A stretch of DNA of 64,000 bases from Phormidium tenue FACHB-1050 (GTDB lineage Bacteria > Cyanobacteriota > Cyanobacteriia > Pseudanabaenales > Pseudanabaenaceae): NCBI RefSeq assembly GCF_014696925.1, contig NZ_JACJQY010000019.1, positions 29,293 to 93,292 on the forward strand. The letters run 5' to 3'. Positions within the stretch are counted from its first letter, which is position 1. The number at the start of each line of letters is the position of its first letter. The notes beneath the pieces were generated by a model that was given only the letters and a program-made list of their open reading frames with translations, was not told where the DNA came from and made no database searches. The position numbers and the translations under genes are program-made. Positions 44,445 through 55,495 of the stretch are shown in pieces.

Positions 44445-45461
44445 ATGAAAGATGTAATTGTGATCGGCGCAGGGATGGCAGGATTAACCTGCGCTCAACA
44501 ACTAAAGCAAGCGGGGCTAGATGTCACCATTGTTGAGAAATCAGCAGGGGTGGGAGGAAGGATGGCAACTAGACGTTTGCAAGGTACTTGGGTCGATCAT
44601 GGCGCACAACTCATATCTGTGAAAAGTGACAGTTTCGGGAGATTTGTTCGCAAACTCCAAGAAAAAGGCATTGTTCAAGAGTGGACGCGCAATGTCTATC
44701 AACTATCATCATCTGGCTTGCGTCCTCCCGATGCCGATGCCAGACATCCAAGATACTGCTGTCCGATGGGGATGACGGCGATCGCCAAATCTCTTGCCAT
44801 TGACATTCCAATCATCAACAATGCCCGCATCGTTGGAGTCAACCACAGCGACACCAAATGGCAATTAGTAACTGATCGCCAAGAAACTCTCGAAACTTCG
44901 GCGATTATTTCAACCATACCCGCACCCCAATTTCTACCTTTATTTGAAGAAGTTCTGACCTTAGCACCTAGTTTTCTGCAAGCTGTCCAATCAGTCAAAT
45001 TTGCCCCCAGTGTAACGATCATGGCTGGTTACAATGCCAGTAATTCAGTCCCAGTAGAATGGCAAGCAATTAGATGTATCGATGATCCCATTCTTGATTG
45101 GATTAGCTACGACAGCAGCAAACATTTAGACAAAGCCTCACAACCTGTCTTTGTCTTGCAAAGTACTGCCGAGTTTGCTAAACAATCAATGGAGGAACCT
45201 GATCTGGAAATCGCGGGTAAGCCTTTGCTCAATCAAGTGGGGAGATTATTGGAAAAATGGCTAGCTAGTCCCGAATGGTGGCAAGTGCATCGTTGGCGTT
45301 ATGCTCTCGCCGAAGAGTCTCTGGGGGTTTCTTGCCTATCCACAGCGATTCCCTTGGCACTTGTCTGTGCAGGTGACTGGTGTGCTGGCAAAAATATTGA
45401 AGCTGCCTATAATTCGGGTATTGCCGCCGCAGAGTCAGCGATCGAGTTACTCAAATCTTAA
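44445..45461 (+). CDS. FAD/NAD(P)-dependent amine oxidase-like (renalase-like) oxidoreductase
   Basis: 338 aa. Rossmann motif VIVIGAGMAGLTCAQQLKQAG and the second FAD motif VGGRMATRRLQGTWVDHGAQ are typical of NAD(P)-binding flavoproteins of the renalase group. The C-terminus has LVCAGDWCAGKNIEAAYNSGIAAAE, the closing FAD motif. The substrate is unknown. It is followed 18 bp later by the NucS-like gene. Confidence 0.9.
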   Translation: MKDVIVIGAGMAGLTCAQQLKQAGLDVTIVEKSAGVGGRMATRRLQGTWVDHGAQLISVKSDSFGRFVRKLQEKGIVQEWTRNVYQLSSSGLRPPDADARHPRYCCPMGMTAIAKSLAIDIPIINNARIVGVNHSDTKWQLVTDRQETLETSAIISTIPAPQFLPLFEEVLTLAPSFLQAVQSVKFAPSVTIMAGYNASNSVPVEWQAIRCIDDPILDWISYDSSKHLDKASQPVFVLQSTAEFAKQSMEEPDLEIAGKPLLNQVGRLLEKWLASPEWWQVHRWRYALAEESLGVSCLSTAIPLALVCAGDWCAGKNIEAAYNSGIAAAESAIELLKS

Positions 45462-45479
45462 AGAACAATGAAATAATCT

Positions 45480-46538
45480 ATGTTGCATCCAGAATCTTTG
45501 ATTAAAAAGACTGAAGGTTGGCAGTTTGCCAGTGAAGCAGATCTAGAAGATTTTGTTTGGAATAATCTCGGAAAATTATTTGGGCTAATCCCGCTTAAAC
45601 GTCAATATATTGTCCTGAATGATTGCTGCGATATTCTTGCTCTATCAGATTCAGGACAACTGGTAATTATTGAGTTAAAAAATGTAGAAGACCGCTATGT
45701 TGTACAGCAATTAACTCGCTACTACCATAGCCTTGCCACTGAAAAGCCAATAGCTGAAATTATTGAATATGATCAGCCTATCCGCCTAATTGCTATCAAG
45801 CCTGACTTCCATCGTCATAACTATATTGATCAGGCTTATAACAAACTCACAGTTGAATTTTGGCAGTTTAAAATTATTCAGAATGATAAACAACTAACAT
45901 TTCATATCAAAGATCAAGAAGAAACCACTATTTCCTCTGCGATAATTCCTTATCCACAGGAATATATCCTAGATGAAACAACCTCTCAGACTACATTACA
46001 CATATTGCCACGCATCCCCAGAGCATTTGAGAATTTGCTCGATGAGCGTCATTCCTCTGACAAAGATCTTGTTTTAAGGATCAGGGAGAAAATACTTAAT
46101 TTTGACGAAAGAATGGCAGAAGTAAGTACAAAAGTTATTACTCGATATGGCTATGCACAAAAGAATGGCAATATACCTACCACTAAAATGTGTGCCGAAT
46201 TCTATAGCCGCCCTATCAATGAATTTTATCAACTTGAGTTTTCTCTCTGGTTACCTATACCAAACCAAAGATATATTTCGCAAAAAATTTACCAGAAAAA
46301 AACTGCAAAAATACGTATGTGGGCATTTAACAAGGAAAATTCAAAGATTTCACTTAATGTATCAAGAAACCCTGATCCTAAATCCTATAGATCTAGTGAT
46401 AGTTATTCTTTGAATCAATACTCAAAAACTTATAAGTTAATGACAGATAGAGAAATTACTGACCAATCTCTAGAGGGTTTGATAGAAATAGCCTTAGCGG
46501 ATTGGCAAGAAAGGGTAGATAGTAAAATAAAGACTTAA
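45480..46538 (+). CDS. NucS/DUF91-like PD-(D/E)XK nuclease
   Basis: 352 aa. N-terminal FASEADLEDFVWNNLGKLFG and CDILALSDSGQLVIIELKN give a D-X(n)-E-X-K nuclease core like the NucS/endonuclease family. VQQLTRYYHSL follows, as in RecB-like enzymes. The C-terminal half is unrecognised (aromatic-rich, WLPIPNQRYISQKI). ATG 45480 is 18 bp from the preceding stop, so it may share a transcript with the oxidoreductase. A DNA-repair or defence role is inferred. Confidence 0.72.
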   Translation: MLHPESLIKKTEGWQFASEADLEDFVWNNLGKLFGLIPLKRQYIVLNDCCDILALSDSGQLVIIELKNVEDRYVVQQLTRYYHSLATEKPIAEIIEYDQPIRLIAIKPDFHRHNYIDQAYNKLTVEFWQFKIIQNDKQLTFHIKDQEETTISSAIIPYPQEYILDETTSQTTLHILPRIPRAFENLLDERHSSDKDLVLRIREKILNFDERMAEVSTKVITRYGYAQKNGNIPTTKMCAEFYSRPINEFYQLEFSLWLPIPNQRYISQKIYQKKTAKIRMWAFNKENSKISLNVSRNPDPKSYRSSDSYSLNQYSKTYKLMTDREITDQSLEGLIEIALADWQERVDSKIKT

Positions 46539-46595
46539 ATTTTTGATTTTTTAGTTAGCAAAACGTTCTAAGACAGATCAATTGCTCATAAGTGA

Positions 46596-46625
46596 TTGAC
46601 AAACGCTCATGTCTTTTGTGATAAT
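46596..46625 (+). promoter_or_regulatory. Sigma70-type promoter for purA
   Basis: TTGACA (46596-46601), 17-bp spacer, TGATAA(T) (46619-46624), leading to a leader of roughly 30 nt. TTGACA and TTGTCAA also form a symmetric pair around the spacer. Its fit to consensus is the best seen in this window. Confidence 0.7.
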
Positions 46626-46648
46626 TGTCAATTGTGAGATTTTATTGA

Positions 46649-47974
<1,326 letters not shown>

Positions 47975-47987
47975 ATTTGGCACTCAG

Positions 47988-48085
47988 CTTCTAGCTTTTA
48001 GCTTTTAGCTTCTGGGTTAAATCTAGGCAATGACAACTACAAATTAAAAGCCAATAGCTAATCGCTAACGGCTAAAAGCCATTAA
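47988..48085. repeat. AGCTTTTAGCT-type repeat between purA and rplY
   Basis: AGCTTCTAGCTTTTAGCTTT and later TAAAAGCCAATAGCTAATCG with GCTAAAAGCC: short direct and inverted copies of AGCTTTTAGC that could fold back on each other. Confidence 0.55.
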
Positions 48086-48104
48086 GAAATCACAAATTAC
48101 CAAA

Positions 48105-48656
48105 ATGCAACTACAAATTAACGCTACTACACGTCCCCCAGCCAACAATCGCGCTCTTCGTCGCGGTGGTCAAATTCCTGCAACTGTATATGGACATAAA
48201 GGTGCTGAATCGATCTCGATCGCTTTAGATGCTAAAGAAGCAACTACTCTACTGCGCGAAGCTACGATCAATAACACAATGATCGAAGTAAATGTAACCG
48301 ATGGCGACTTCAAAGGCAAAACACTATTGCGTGAAGTTCAAAATCATCCTTACAAAAATGATATTTATCACCTTAGCTTTTTTGCGATCGAGGCTCAGTC
48401 GAAGATCGAAGTAGACATTCCTTTGCACTTCGTAGGCGTACCTGTAGGCGTAAAAGTTGGCGGTGGCTCCGTGGACACAATCAAGAACTATGTACGTGTA
48501 TCTTGCGCTCCAAGCAATATCCCTGAAAGCTTTGAAATTGATATTGCTCCTCTGGAAATCGGCAAGGGTGTGCATGTTAGCGAAATTAACTACCCTGAAG
48601 GTGTTAAGCCTGTAACCGAAAGCACTGCTCTCGTTGTTACCATTCTCAAGAAATAA
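48105..48656 (+). CDS. rplY: 50S ribosomal protein L25/general stress protein Ctc
   Basis: 183 aa, the long Ctc form. RPPANNRALRRGGQIPATVYGHKG is the 5S-rRNA-binding L25 start. HPYKNDIYHLSFFAI and VPLHFVG-type beta-domain (DIPLHFVGVPVGVKVGG) follow. It ends in a perfect terminator. Confidence 0.96.
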   Translation: MQLQINATTRPPANNRALRRGGQIPATVYGHKGAESISIALDAKEATTLLREATINNTMIEVNVTDGDFKGKTLLREVQNHPYKNDIYHLSFFAIEAQSKIEVDIPLHFVGVPVGVKVGGGSVDTIKNYVRVSCAPSNIPESFEIDIAPLEIGKGVHVSEINYPEGVKPVTESTALVVTILKK

Positions 48657-48692
48657 AAACAGGGGCGCTTCGCGCCCCTGTTTTTATTTCTT
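48648..48692. terminator. rplY terminator
   Basis: AAGAAATAAAAACAGGGGCGC-TTC-GCGCCCCTGTTTTTATTTCTT, perfect 21-bp arms overlapping the stop. Confidence 0.92.
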
Positions 48693-48737
48693 TAAAAGTT
48701 GATAGGCGGCGCGAAGCGCCGCCTATCAACTTTTAAA
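48691..48737. terminator. Terminator of the Crp-family gene (minus strand)
   Basis: TTTAAAAGTTGATAGGCGGCGC-GAA-GCGCCGCCTATCAACTTTTAAA, perfect 22-bp arms, directly adjoining the rplY terminator. The apex is GCGAAGC. Confidence 0.9.
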
Positions 48738-48750
48738 GGCTTTATGATTG

Positions 48751-49380
48751 CTATGCAAGAACTATATGCCGATCGCGATCGACTTTTAACCATCCTTCAT
48801 CTTGTAATAATTTCATCGCTCTAGTAACAGTGACGCGGGTGCTGCTAATGGCACTGGCAAGGTGCTGGTGCGTAAGACGCACAGTCAGACGAGTTCCACC
48901 GTCAACAGGGATGCCAACTTCTTGCTTAAGCAGAAGCAGGATTTGGCGGAGTCGCTCTTCCACCCGCTTATTACTAACTAGTGCTAGCAAAGCTTCCGTT
49001 TGCTGAAGACGACGATTGAGATGTTGCAAAATGCCATGATAAAGCTGTGGTGATTGTTCTAGCTCAATCAAGGTAAACCGCATCAAGTCAACATCTGACA
49101 GGGAAATCGCTTGATAAGGTTCAAGATTTGTTAATGGCAACCCAAAGGGCATTGCTTGTACTGCAAAGCCAACCAAAACTTCATCGCCTGACGGATGCAA
49201 GGTATTTAGTTGCACAACTCCACGACAAACTACCCATACTTCATGCGGATACATGGGAATAATTTGTCCACTCTTGTAAGTGTGCATGGTGCGACCGCGA
49301 TAAATTTCTTCGAGCGATCGCCGCCAATCAGTTACAGAATGGGTGGAGTTAAGATCAAAACTTGAGAACGTATATGTCAT
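48751..49380 (-). CDS. Crp/Fnr-family transcriptional regulator
   Basis: 209 aa. cNMP-binding-like beta domain (IPMYPHEVWVVCRGVVQLNTLHPSGDEVLVGF) then an HTH, VRLTHQHLASAISSTRVTVTRAMKLLQDEG, very similar to the NtcA recognition helix STRVTVTR. It is not NtcA itself (the beta domain differs). The effector is unknown. No obvious partner gene. Confidence 0.87.
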   Translation of the reverse strand: MTYTFSSFDLNSTHSVTDWRRSLEEIYRGRTMHTYKSGQIIPMYPHEVWVVCRGVVQLNTLHPSGDEVLVGFAVQAMPFGLPLTNLEPYQAISLSDVDLMRFTLIELEQSPQLYHGILQHLNRRLQQTEALLALVSNKRVEERLRQILLLLKQEVGIPVDGGTRLTVRLTHQHLASAISSTRVTVTRAMKLLQDEGWLKVDRDRHIVLA

Positions 49381-49465
49381 AAAAGCGTGAGGTACACATT
49401 AGTGATCCTATGTGTTTCTCGACACTATCGGGTTAAGCCTAGTTTATCTAATCAATAAATTCTTC

Positions 49466-49581
49466 TTAAATTCTTGCAGAGTGTGAGGCGGGGCAAAGCC
49501 CCGCCTCACGCTTTTTATTACTATTAAATTCTTGCAGAATGTGAAGCAGTGCTTTGCACTGCTTCACACTTTTTATTTAAT
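49466..49581. repeat. Tandem 58-bp repeat with covarying hairpins
   Basis: Two units of TTAAATTCTTGCAGANTGTG...: unit 1 has GTGAGGCGGGGC-AAA-GCCCCGCCTCAC, unit 2 has GTGAAGCAGTGC-TTT-GCACTGCTTCAC, both followed by CTTTTTATT. Flanks are nearly identical while stem bases changed in pairs. The second unit ends the phosphoesterase gene. Confidence 0.85.
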
Positions 49582-50655
49582 AACTAGCGTAATGTTGTTA
49601 TCTTTGGGTGGAATATCGCTAAATGCTTCAAAATATTCTTTAGCTACTGGCGGAAAGTTAGGGAACTCAAATTTGGCATCACCATCAGCAATATATGCCC
49701 AAAAGTAACGAAGTTGTGGCGTTAGGGTTTCGGCTAACTCTACAGGCAAATTTAGAGGTGGGTGAGTAAGCAACCTGAGGACAAACGGATGGGAATGATT
49801 TCCCATCCATTCCCGTGAGAAATGTAGTAGATCAGATTGCTCAGGAATCGACTTGACTCGAAAAGATTCTATTTCTAAGCGATCGCCTGCTGCATCAGAA
49901 ATGTAATTGAGAACACGGTAGGGGTGAGGATAGCTCACCAGAGAGCCTGTGGTGATGTCATAGAGGTCGTAGCGATCGCTATAAGCAATATCCTGCACAT
50001 GGAGATGTCCAGTAAAGACTAACTTCACATTTGCCTGATGTAAAACTTTGCATAGCCGCTCATTATTTCCCAACATATAGCGCTTACCGAGAGCATTGCG
50101 GGACTGATCATGCATATGTTCCAACACATTATGATGAATTGTCACCAAGTTCAATTCATAGTCTTGGTTTTCAAGAACCGATTGCAACCAAACTAACTGC
50201 TCATCATCGATCCAGCCAATTTGTTGTCCATCAGCATCAAATTGATTAGAGTTCAATCCAATTAGACGAACTCTCGGTAATACTTCGCATTCATAGTAGA
50301 GTTTATTTGGTTCGCTAAGTCCATGCTCAAAGCCAAAACTAGTATAGTGAGGAGAGAATTTATCAAAGGTATCGATCCTTGGTACGTCATGGTTTCCCGC
50401 AATCACATAGACGGGATAAGGAAGTTTCGCGAGTCGCTCCGATAACCATTGATGATTCTCAGGTTCTCCATGCTGTGTGAGATCCCCTGGTAAAAGTAGA
50501 AAGTCTAAATCTAGATTAGCAAGGTGTGACAGTACTTCTTCAAATGCGGAGATGCTGTACTCAACAAGATGAAATCGCGCAGGATGCTGCCAAATCGTAT
50601 GGGGCAATGCGATATGCAAATCGGAGACGATCGCAAATTTAAACTTAAGTGCCAC
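49573..50655 (-). CDS. Metallophosphoesterase (calcineurin-like)
   Basis: 360 aa. Dinuclear metal motifs: IVSDLHIAL (DxH), LLPGDLTQHG (GD), VIAGNHDVPR (GNHD), TIHHNVLEH and FTGHLHVQDI (GHxH). Close to the cyclic-nucleotide phosphodiesterase-like group. The substrate is unknown. It ends in a tandem hairpin. Confidence 0.88.
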   Translation of the reverse strand: MALKFKFAIVSDLHIALPHTIWQHPARFHLVEYSISAFEEVLSHLANLDLDFLLLPGDLTQHGEPENHQWLSERLAKLPYPVYVIAGNHDVPRIDTFDKFSPHYTSFGFEHGLSEPNKLYYECEVLPRVRLIGLNSNQFDADGQQIGWIDDEQLVWLQSVLENQDYELNLVTIHHNVLEHMHDQSRNALGKRYMLGNNERLCKVLHQANVKLVFTGHLHVQDIAYSDRYDLYDITTGSLVSYPHPYRVLNYISDAAGDRLEIESFRVKSIPEQSDLLHFSREWMGNHSHPFVLRLLTHPPLNLPVELAETLTPQLRYFWAYIADGDAKFEFPNFPPVAKEYFEAFSDIPPKDNNITLVIK

Positions 50656-50729
50656 CTAGATCCAAACCATGAATAGTTACCTTTTGATTATAGGGTATAG
50701 CTAGATATAGGCGATTGCAAGATCGCCGC

Positions 50730-50846
50730 TATAGAGCTGTCACCATTTGTATTAGGACAAATCACAACCCAGAAGACGAGTTGCGGCGCTTCGCGCCGCA
50801 ACTCGTCTTCTGGGTTTGCGTCTTAACAAGACTGGCGACAGCTATA
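50730..50846. repeat. MITE-like element, family B, copy 4
   Basis: TATAGAGCTGTCACCATTTG...GACTGGCGACAGCTATA, stem CCCAGAAGACGAGTTGCGGCGC around TTC. The left end has a 2-bp insertion (AG). Confidence 0.85.
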
Positions 50847-50904
50847 CAAAGACAAAATGACGTTTACAATAGTTTAGTTACATTGTTTCAAGATCGAAAT
50901 TTGA

Positions 50905-53592
50905 ATGGCTGAACTAGCTCTATCGTCGGCTCTAGTTAATCGTGCTGCCCTCACACCAATGATGCTGCACTATATCGAAATGAAAGAGCAGTATCCCCAT
51001 GCCGTGATGTTGTATAGGTTGGGAGACTTTTTTGAAGCATTTTTTGAGGATGCAGAACTAATTTCGCGGGAATTGGAATTGGTGCTAACGGGGCGTGATG
51101 GTGGTAAGGCGATCGGTCGCATCGCCATGGCAGGAATTCCGCACCATGCCCTCGATCGCTATGCTAATCAGTTAGTCGAAAAAGGCTACTCGATCGCTGT
51201 TTGTGATCAGATGGAAGCAGCTTCAGAGGCACAAGGACTTGTGCGGAGGGAAGTCACAAGGGTCATCACTCCTGGAACCGTGATTGAAGAGGGAATGCTG
51301 GCGGCGAAAAAAAATAATTTTTTGGTGGCGATCGCTAATGGGGGCGAAAATTGGGGCTTAGCCTATACTGATATTTCCACAGGTGAGTTTTCCGTCACCC
51401 AGCTAAATAGTACTGAGCATTTAATTCAAGAACTATTACGCTTACAACCTGCGGAAGTTCTCATTCCCATTGATGTCCCTAATCCCCAATTATTTCGCGG
51501 TTATAAGGCAGAGAAGCCGCAAGCTTTTTGGGAAGGAATTTCGCCAACAAAGCAATCGAGTTTACCTGAACCCTATAGCGCCTTACCTGAGAGTTTTTGC
51601 TACACACCGCGATCGCAATCTGCCTTTGCCTTAGCTGAAGCTAAACAGAGGATTCTCGATACCTTTAGAGTGCGATCGCTTGAGGGCTTTGGCTGTAAGT
51701 CTTTACCTCTAGCAATTAGAGCCGCAGGTGGGATTTTAGAATATCTGGAATCCACTCAAAAAAGCGTGAAAATGCCATTGCAAGGGATTTCCACCTATGC
51801 GATCGCTGACTTCTTAATTCTGGATAATCAAACGCGCCGCAATCTCGAAATTACGCAAACTGTGCGTGACGGCACTTACTACAGTTCGCTCCTATGGGCT
51901 CTAGACAAAACCACCACGGGCATGGGTAGCCGAGCATTGCGCCGTTGGCTATTGCAACCGCTTAAGGATATCAACGCGATCAATGAACGTCTCGATACAA
52001 TTACAGAACTCCTAAAGCAGCATTCTTTACGCAAGAACTTAAGGAGTTGTCTTAGTCAAATCTATGACATTGAGCGCTTATGCAGTCGGATTGGTGCAGG
52101 TACGGCAAATGGACGTGATTTAATTGCTGTCGCAGTATCACTAGAAAGGATGCGTGATGTTGCGGATGTGGTAGCTAGATCGAATTCTCGCTACTTAAAA
52201 GCTTTGCAGTCCGTACCATCGGAACTATTACAACTTGGGGATCAATTACAAAGAACTCTCGTTGAAGAACCACCAATTTACATTACCGAAGGCAATATTA
52301 TTCGTTCGGGAGTAAATGAACAACTTGATCGCCTCCGTCAACAAAGTCGTGATGACGTGGAATGGTTAGCAACTTTTGAGAAGCAGGAAAAGGAACGTAC
52401 AGGTATTAATACGCTCAAAGTTGGCTTTAATAAAGCCTTTGGCTATTACATCAGCATCTCTCGCGGCAAGAGTGAACAAGCTCCAGCCGATTACATCCGT
52501 AAGCAAACTCTGACTAATGAAGAGCGTTATATTACACCTGAACTAAAAGAGCGAGAAACAAGGATTCTTAATTCCGATAGTGAACTCAAGCAATTGGAAT
52601 ATGACTTGTTTGTGGAATTGAGGCTGCTCACCGCTAAACATATCGAACCGATGCGAACTCTTGCCACAGCCCTCGCTGCCGCCGATGTGTTGTGTAGTCT
52701 TGCTGAAGTTGCTGTGACCTATAACTATTGTCGTCCCCAAATTACCAGCGATCGCGCGATCGCTATTTACAATGGTCGTCATCCCGTAGTTGAGCAGTCT
52801 CTCCCCGCAGGTTTCTTTGTTCCTAATACCACCTATTTAGGGCATGACGATCAGGCTCCTGATTGTCCAGATTTAATTGTGCTGACTGGTCCCAATATGA
52901 GCGGCAAAAGTATCTATTTGCGGCAAGTAGGACTAATTCAATTAATGGCGCAAGTAGGTAGCTTTGTCCCAGCGGAATCCGCAACTTTAGGAATTTGCGA
53001 TCGCATCTTTACTCGCGTTGGTGCAGTCGATGATCTTGCCACAGGTCAATCCACTTTCATGGTGGAAATGAATGAAACCGCAAACATTCTCAATCATGCT
53101 AAAGATCATTCACTAGTATTACTCGATGAAATTGGTCGCGGTACTTCCACCTTTGATGGCATGGCGATCGCTTGGTCAGTCGCTGAATATATCGCCAATA
53201 AAATCAAAGCGCGCGGTATTTTTGCTACCCATTACCATGAACTCAATGAACTCGCGAGTCTGCTTCCCAATGTTGCCAATTTCCAAGTTACGGTCAAAGA
53301 ACTAGAAGATGAAATCATTTTCTTACATCAAGTCCAAGAAGGCGGCGCAGATCGTTCCTATGGTATTGAGGTGGGTCGTTTAGCAGGCTTGCCTGCGAGT
53401 GTGATTAGTCGTGCTAAGCAAGTTTTAGAGCAAATTGCTAAAAATAGCCACATTGCTACGGGCTTAAGATCGGGTGGATCGACTAAAACAAATAGTCAAT
53501 CAAGCGATCGCTCATCAAAGTCTTCATTAAAAGCTTCTAAGGATTTACCTAAAGAATCACAAATGACAATTTTTGATCCTCATTCTCCATAG
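50905..53592 (+). CDS. mutS: DNA mismatch repair protein MutS
   Basis: 895 aa. The mismatch-binding F-X-E is in [11 protein letters not shown] near residue 40; connector, lever and clamp regions follow. ATPase domain: Walker [45 protein letters not shown]. The C-terminus is Ser/Lys-rich and ends in MTIFDP, a beta-clamp-type or MutS-tail-like motif. It recognises mismatches and recruits MutL. Confidence 0.98.
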   Translation: MAELALSSALVNRAALTPMMLHYIEMKEQYPHAVMLYRLGDFFEAFFEDAELISRELELVLTGRDGGKAIGRIAMAGIPHHALDRYANQLVEKGYSIAVCDQMEAASEAQGLVRREVTRVITPGTVIEEGMLAAKKNNFLVAIANGGENWGLAYTDISTGEFSVTQLNSTEHLIQELLRLQPAEVLIPIDVPNPQLFRGYKAEKPQAFWEGISPTKQSSLPEPYSALPESFCYTPRSQSAFALAEAKQRILDTFRVRSLEGFGCKSLPLAIRAAGGILEYLESTQKSVKMPLQGISTYAIADFLILDNQTRRNLEITQTVRDGTYYSSLLWALDKTTTGMGSRALRRWLLQPLKDINAINERLDTITELLKQHSLRKNLRSCLSQIYDIERLCSRIGAGTANGRDLIAVAVSLERMRDVADVVARSNSRYLKALQSVPSELLQLGDQLQRTLVEEPPIYITEGNIIRSGVNEQLDRLRQQSRDDVEWLATFEKQEKERTGINTLKVGFNKAFGYYISISRGKSEQAPADYIRKQTLTNEERYITPELKERETRILNSDSELKQLEYDLFVELRLLTAKHIEPMRTLATALAAADVLCSLAEVAVTYNYCRPQITSDRAIAIYNGRHPVVEQSLPAGFFVPNTTYLGHDDQAPDCPDLIVLTGPNMSGKSIYLRQVGLIQLMAQVGSFVPAESATLGICDRIFTRVGAVDDLATGQSTFMVEMNETANILNHAKDHSLVLLDEIGRGTSTFDGMAIAWSVAEYIANKIKARGIFATHYHELNELASLLPNVANFQVTVKELEDEIIFLHQVQEGGADRSYGIEVGRLAGLPASVISRAKQVLEQIAKNSHIATGLRSGGSTKTNSQSSDRSSKSSLKASKDLPKESQMTIFDPHSP

Positions 53593-53735
53593 ACCAAATG
53601 CGATGATTTGGGTAAAGACTGCCAACCTCTACTTTTCAAGATTTTTAAAGATTGCTATAAAGTGCTATAACTTTGGGCAAATTAATAATTAGATGTATTT
53701 TAATAACTCAGTTTTATTGTCTTAAAAAAATCATT

Positions 53736-53851
53736 TATCGCAATGCAAAAGTTAGATAGAACAAATCAAAACCCAAAATACAAGTAGCGGTGCAAAACAC
53801 CGCTACTTGTATTTTGGGTTTTATGTCCTATGCAAACCTTACATAGCTGCA
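53736..53851. repeat. MITE-like element, family A, copy 3 (diverged)
   Basis: TATCGCAATGCAAAAGTTAG...CCTTACATAGCTGC, stem AACCCAAAATACAAGTAGCGGTGC-AAA-ACACCGCTACTTGTATTTTGGGTT. GGTG/CACC replaces GGCG/CGCC in both arms, so pairing is kept. Confidence 0.8.
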
Positions 53852-53883
53852 AATCAACGTATAAATGAATAATTACAGTACTT

Positions 53884-53983
53884 TACAGCGCTTTTCCAGC
53901 AAGCAAAGTCCAAAGGTTTGTTTCGCCACCGAAGGTGGGGAAACAAACCCGTACTTCACTAGACGGATAAACGCTATATGCTG
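53884..53983. repeat. Family D element, copy 2 (inverse orientation)
   Basis: Reverse complement of 31403-31502: AGCATATAGCGTTTATCCGT...GTACGGGTTTGTTTCCCCAC... The stem tip has CCACC/GGTGG in place of CCGCC/GGCGG, a paired change. It is part of the 560-bp mutS-ComFB gap; no gene was seen there. Confidence 0.8.
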
Positions 53984-54153
53984 AAGGTATAGATAGATTT
54001 TGTTGAAAGTATCTTTTTTGTAATACGTTCAATAAAATCTAATTATTTATCCGATCGCAAATTACTATAAATTATTCATCTTATTCATCAATTTGATACT
54101 GACAGTAGTATTCATACAGGCTATTAAACGTAAAATTTTTAGCAGCAAAACCT

Positions 54154-55416
54154 ATGACTAGCCTCAAAAATGTCCTTGAGGAAATCGTTGTTGTAGAGGT
54201 GCAAGAACAAACCAAGCATCTCAACCCAGCAGCCCTTGAAGCGATTAACCTTAGCGAGGTAGCAGCCTTTGCACTCAATCGATTGCCAGTACTCTATGCA
54301 AGTACCAGCCGAGGATGGCTGCAACAACGTAAACGCGCCCACAATGAACTACAGCAGCAGATTGTCAACGCAGTACAGCAAGCCCTGCTGGGCGTAAAGC
54401 GTGATCCCTTGCGAAAATCGACCAAAATTGCGGCTAGTAAAGTTGAAGCACCTGCTCATGTTCTGGCAAAGCTACAAAAGCTTTTTTGTAAGTCTTCTTT
54501 GCAATGGCAGGATGTGCCAAAAGCGTTTCAGGAAGCACTTACACTAATCAGTCACAAACCAGAATATGCAAGTTTAAGTATTAACGATCGCCATCGATTG
54601 CGAGAAATTAAAGGCTATTTACAGCGTAATAAAGGCTCTCATCATCAAGATCTTCAGTCTTGGCAAAATAACATTGAATTGCCAAATCCTGAACTTAAAT
54701 CTTATATTCTTTCGGCTTCTTATTTCCTAATTAATGTTTTAGAGGATTTAGCAAAACAGGAAATAAAAAATCAATTGACCCATATGGCAAATGTTTTGCC
54801 CCGCAAAGTTGGTATTGATGATGTATGTGCATATGTACTCAATCGTCTCCCCCCCCTGTATGCCACCACTGAGCAGGGGGTAATCTGGCAAACCCAAAAA
54901 GCAAAAGAGCAGCTATCCAGCCAGATTGAATCAACTGTAATTCAATCACTAATGACTTTAGGAAAAACACCCCGTCGGCTAGCCGATCCAATTCCATTAC
55001 TCAAGTTTGAAGAAGAATGTGAACAAGCTATCAGTGAACTACGTTCAATTTTTCAAAGGGAAGATATTACTTGGCGAAATATTGCCACCCTCGCGGAATA
55101 TGCGATCGATCAGGAGAAGCAGGGGATGACCTATTGGCGACAACAGTGGCGCATGTTAGGACAAATTTACAGTGAAATGTATTTAAAACCAGGGGATGCC
55201 GAACTATCTCTTAGCCATAATTCAGAAGGAGAAGTCTTAATCGTGTACGCACATACTAAAGAAGCTTTTGGGTGGATCGCCGATAATCCCAAAAATTTAG
55301 GCGTTAGTACTTTAAGGCTGTTCCCAGCGGTTTCTGAGATTGAACTTTATGGGTTTTTCTTAGATTTCTCAATTAACTACACCCGCGAAGAAATGGCAGC
55401 CGATGGGATTATTTGA
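54154..55416 (+). CDS. Tandem ComFB-domain protein
   Basis: 420 aa. Two ComFB-like modules: residues 1-90 (LKNVLEEIVVVEVQEQ, NLSEVAAFALNRLPVLYASTSRGW) and about 195-285 (LINVLEDLAKQEIKNQ, GIDDVCAYVLNRLPPLYATTEQGV). Single-domain ComFB proteins bind cyclic di-nucleotides in cyanobacteria and influence motility and competence. The regions after each module (SSLQWQDVPKAFQEALTL and DITWRNIATLAEYAIDQE) are also similar to each other, so the duplication covers more than the ComFB core. Late-competence naming comes from Bacillus. Confidence 0.82.
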   Translation: MTSLKNVLEEIVVVEVQEQTKHLNPAALEAINLSEVAAFALNRLPVLYASTSRGWLQQRKRAHNELQQQIVNAVQQALLGVKRDPLRKSTKIAASKVEAPAHVLAKLQKLFCKSSLQWQDVPKAFQEALTLISHKPEYASLSINDRHRLREIKGYLQRNKGSHHQDLQSWQNNIELPNPELKSYILSASYFLINVLEDLAKQEIKNQLTHMANVLPRKVGIDDVCAYVLNRLPPLYATTEQGVIWQTQKAKEQLSSQIESTVIQSLMTLGKTPRRLADPIPLLKFEEECEQAISELRSIFQREDITWRNIATLAEYAIDQEKQGMTYWRQQWRMLGQIYSEMYLKPGDAELSLSHNSEGEVLIVYAHTKEAFGWIADNPKNLGVSTLRLFPAVSEIELYGFFLDFSINYTREEMAADGII

Positions 55417-55433
55417 TTTTTTAGTTTAATGCT

Positions 55434-55475
55434 ATAGCAATGTAAGGGCAATTCATAAATTGCCCTTACATTGCT
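55434..55475 (+). terminator. Hairpin after the ComFB gene with family A-like ends
   Basis: AGCAATGTAAGGGCAATT...AATTGCCCTTACATTGCT followed by TTTTTT. The ends TATAGCAATGTAAG and CTTACATTGCT match family A termini with nothing of the family A centre, so it may be a collapsed element now working as a terminator. Confidence 0.75.
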
Positions 55476-55495
55476 TTTTTTGAGTAATTCCTATC

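Noticed and set aside
49466-49581. Possible start of a CRISPR array
   Set aside because: Only two units, repeats are hairpins with no unique spacers, and no cas genes are nearby.
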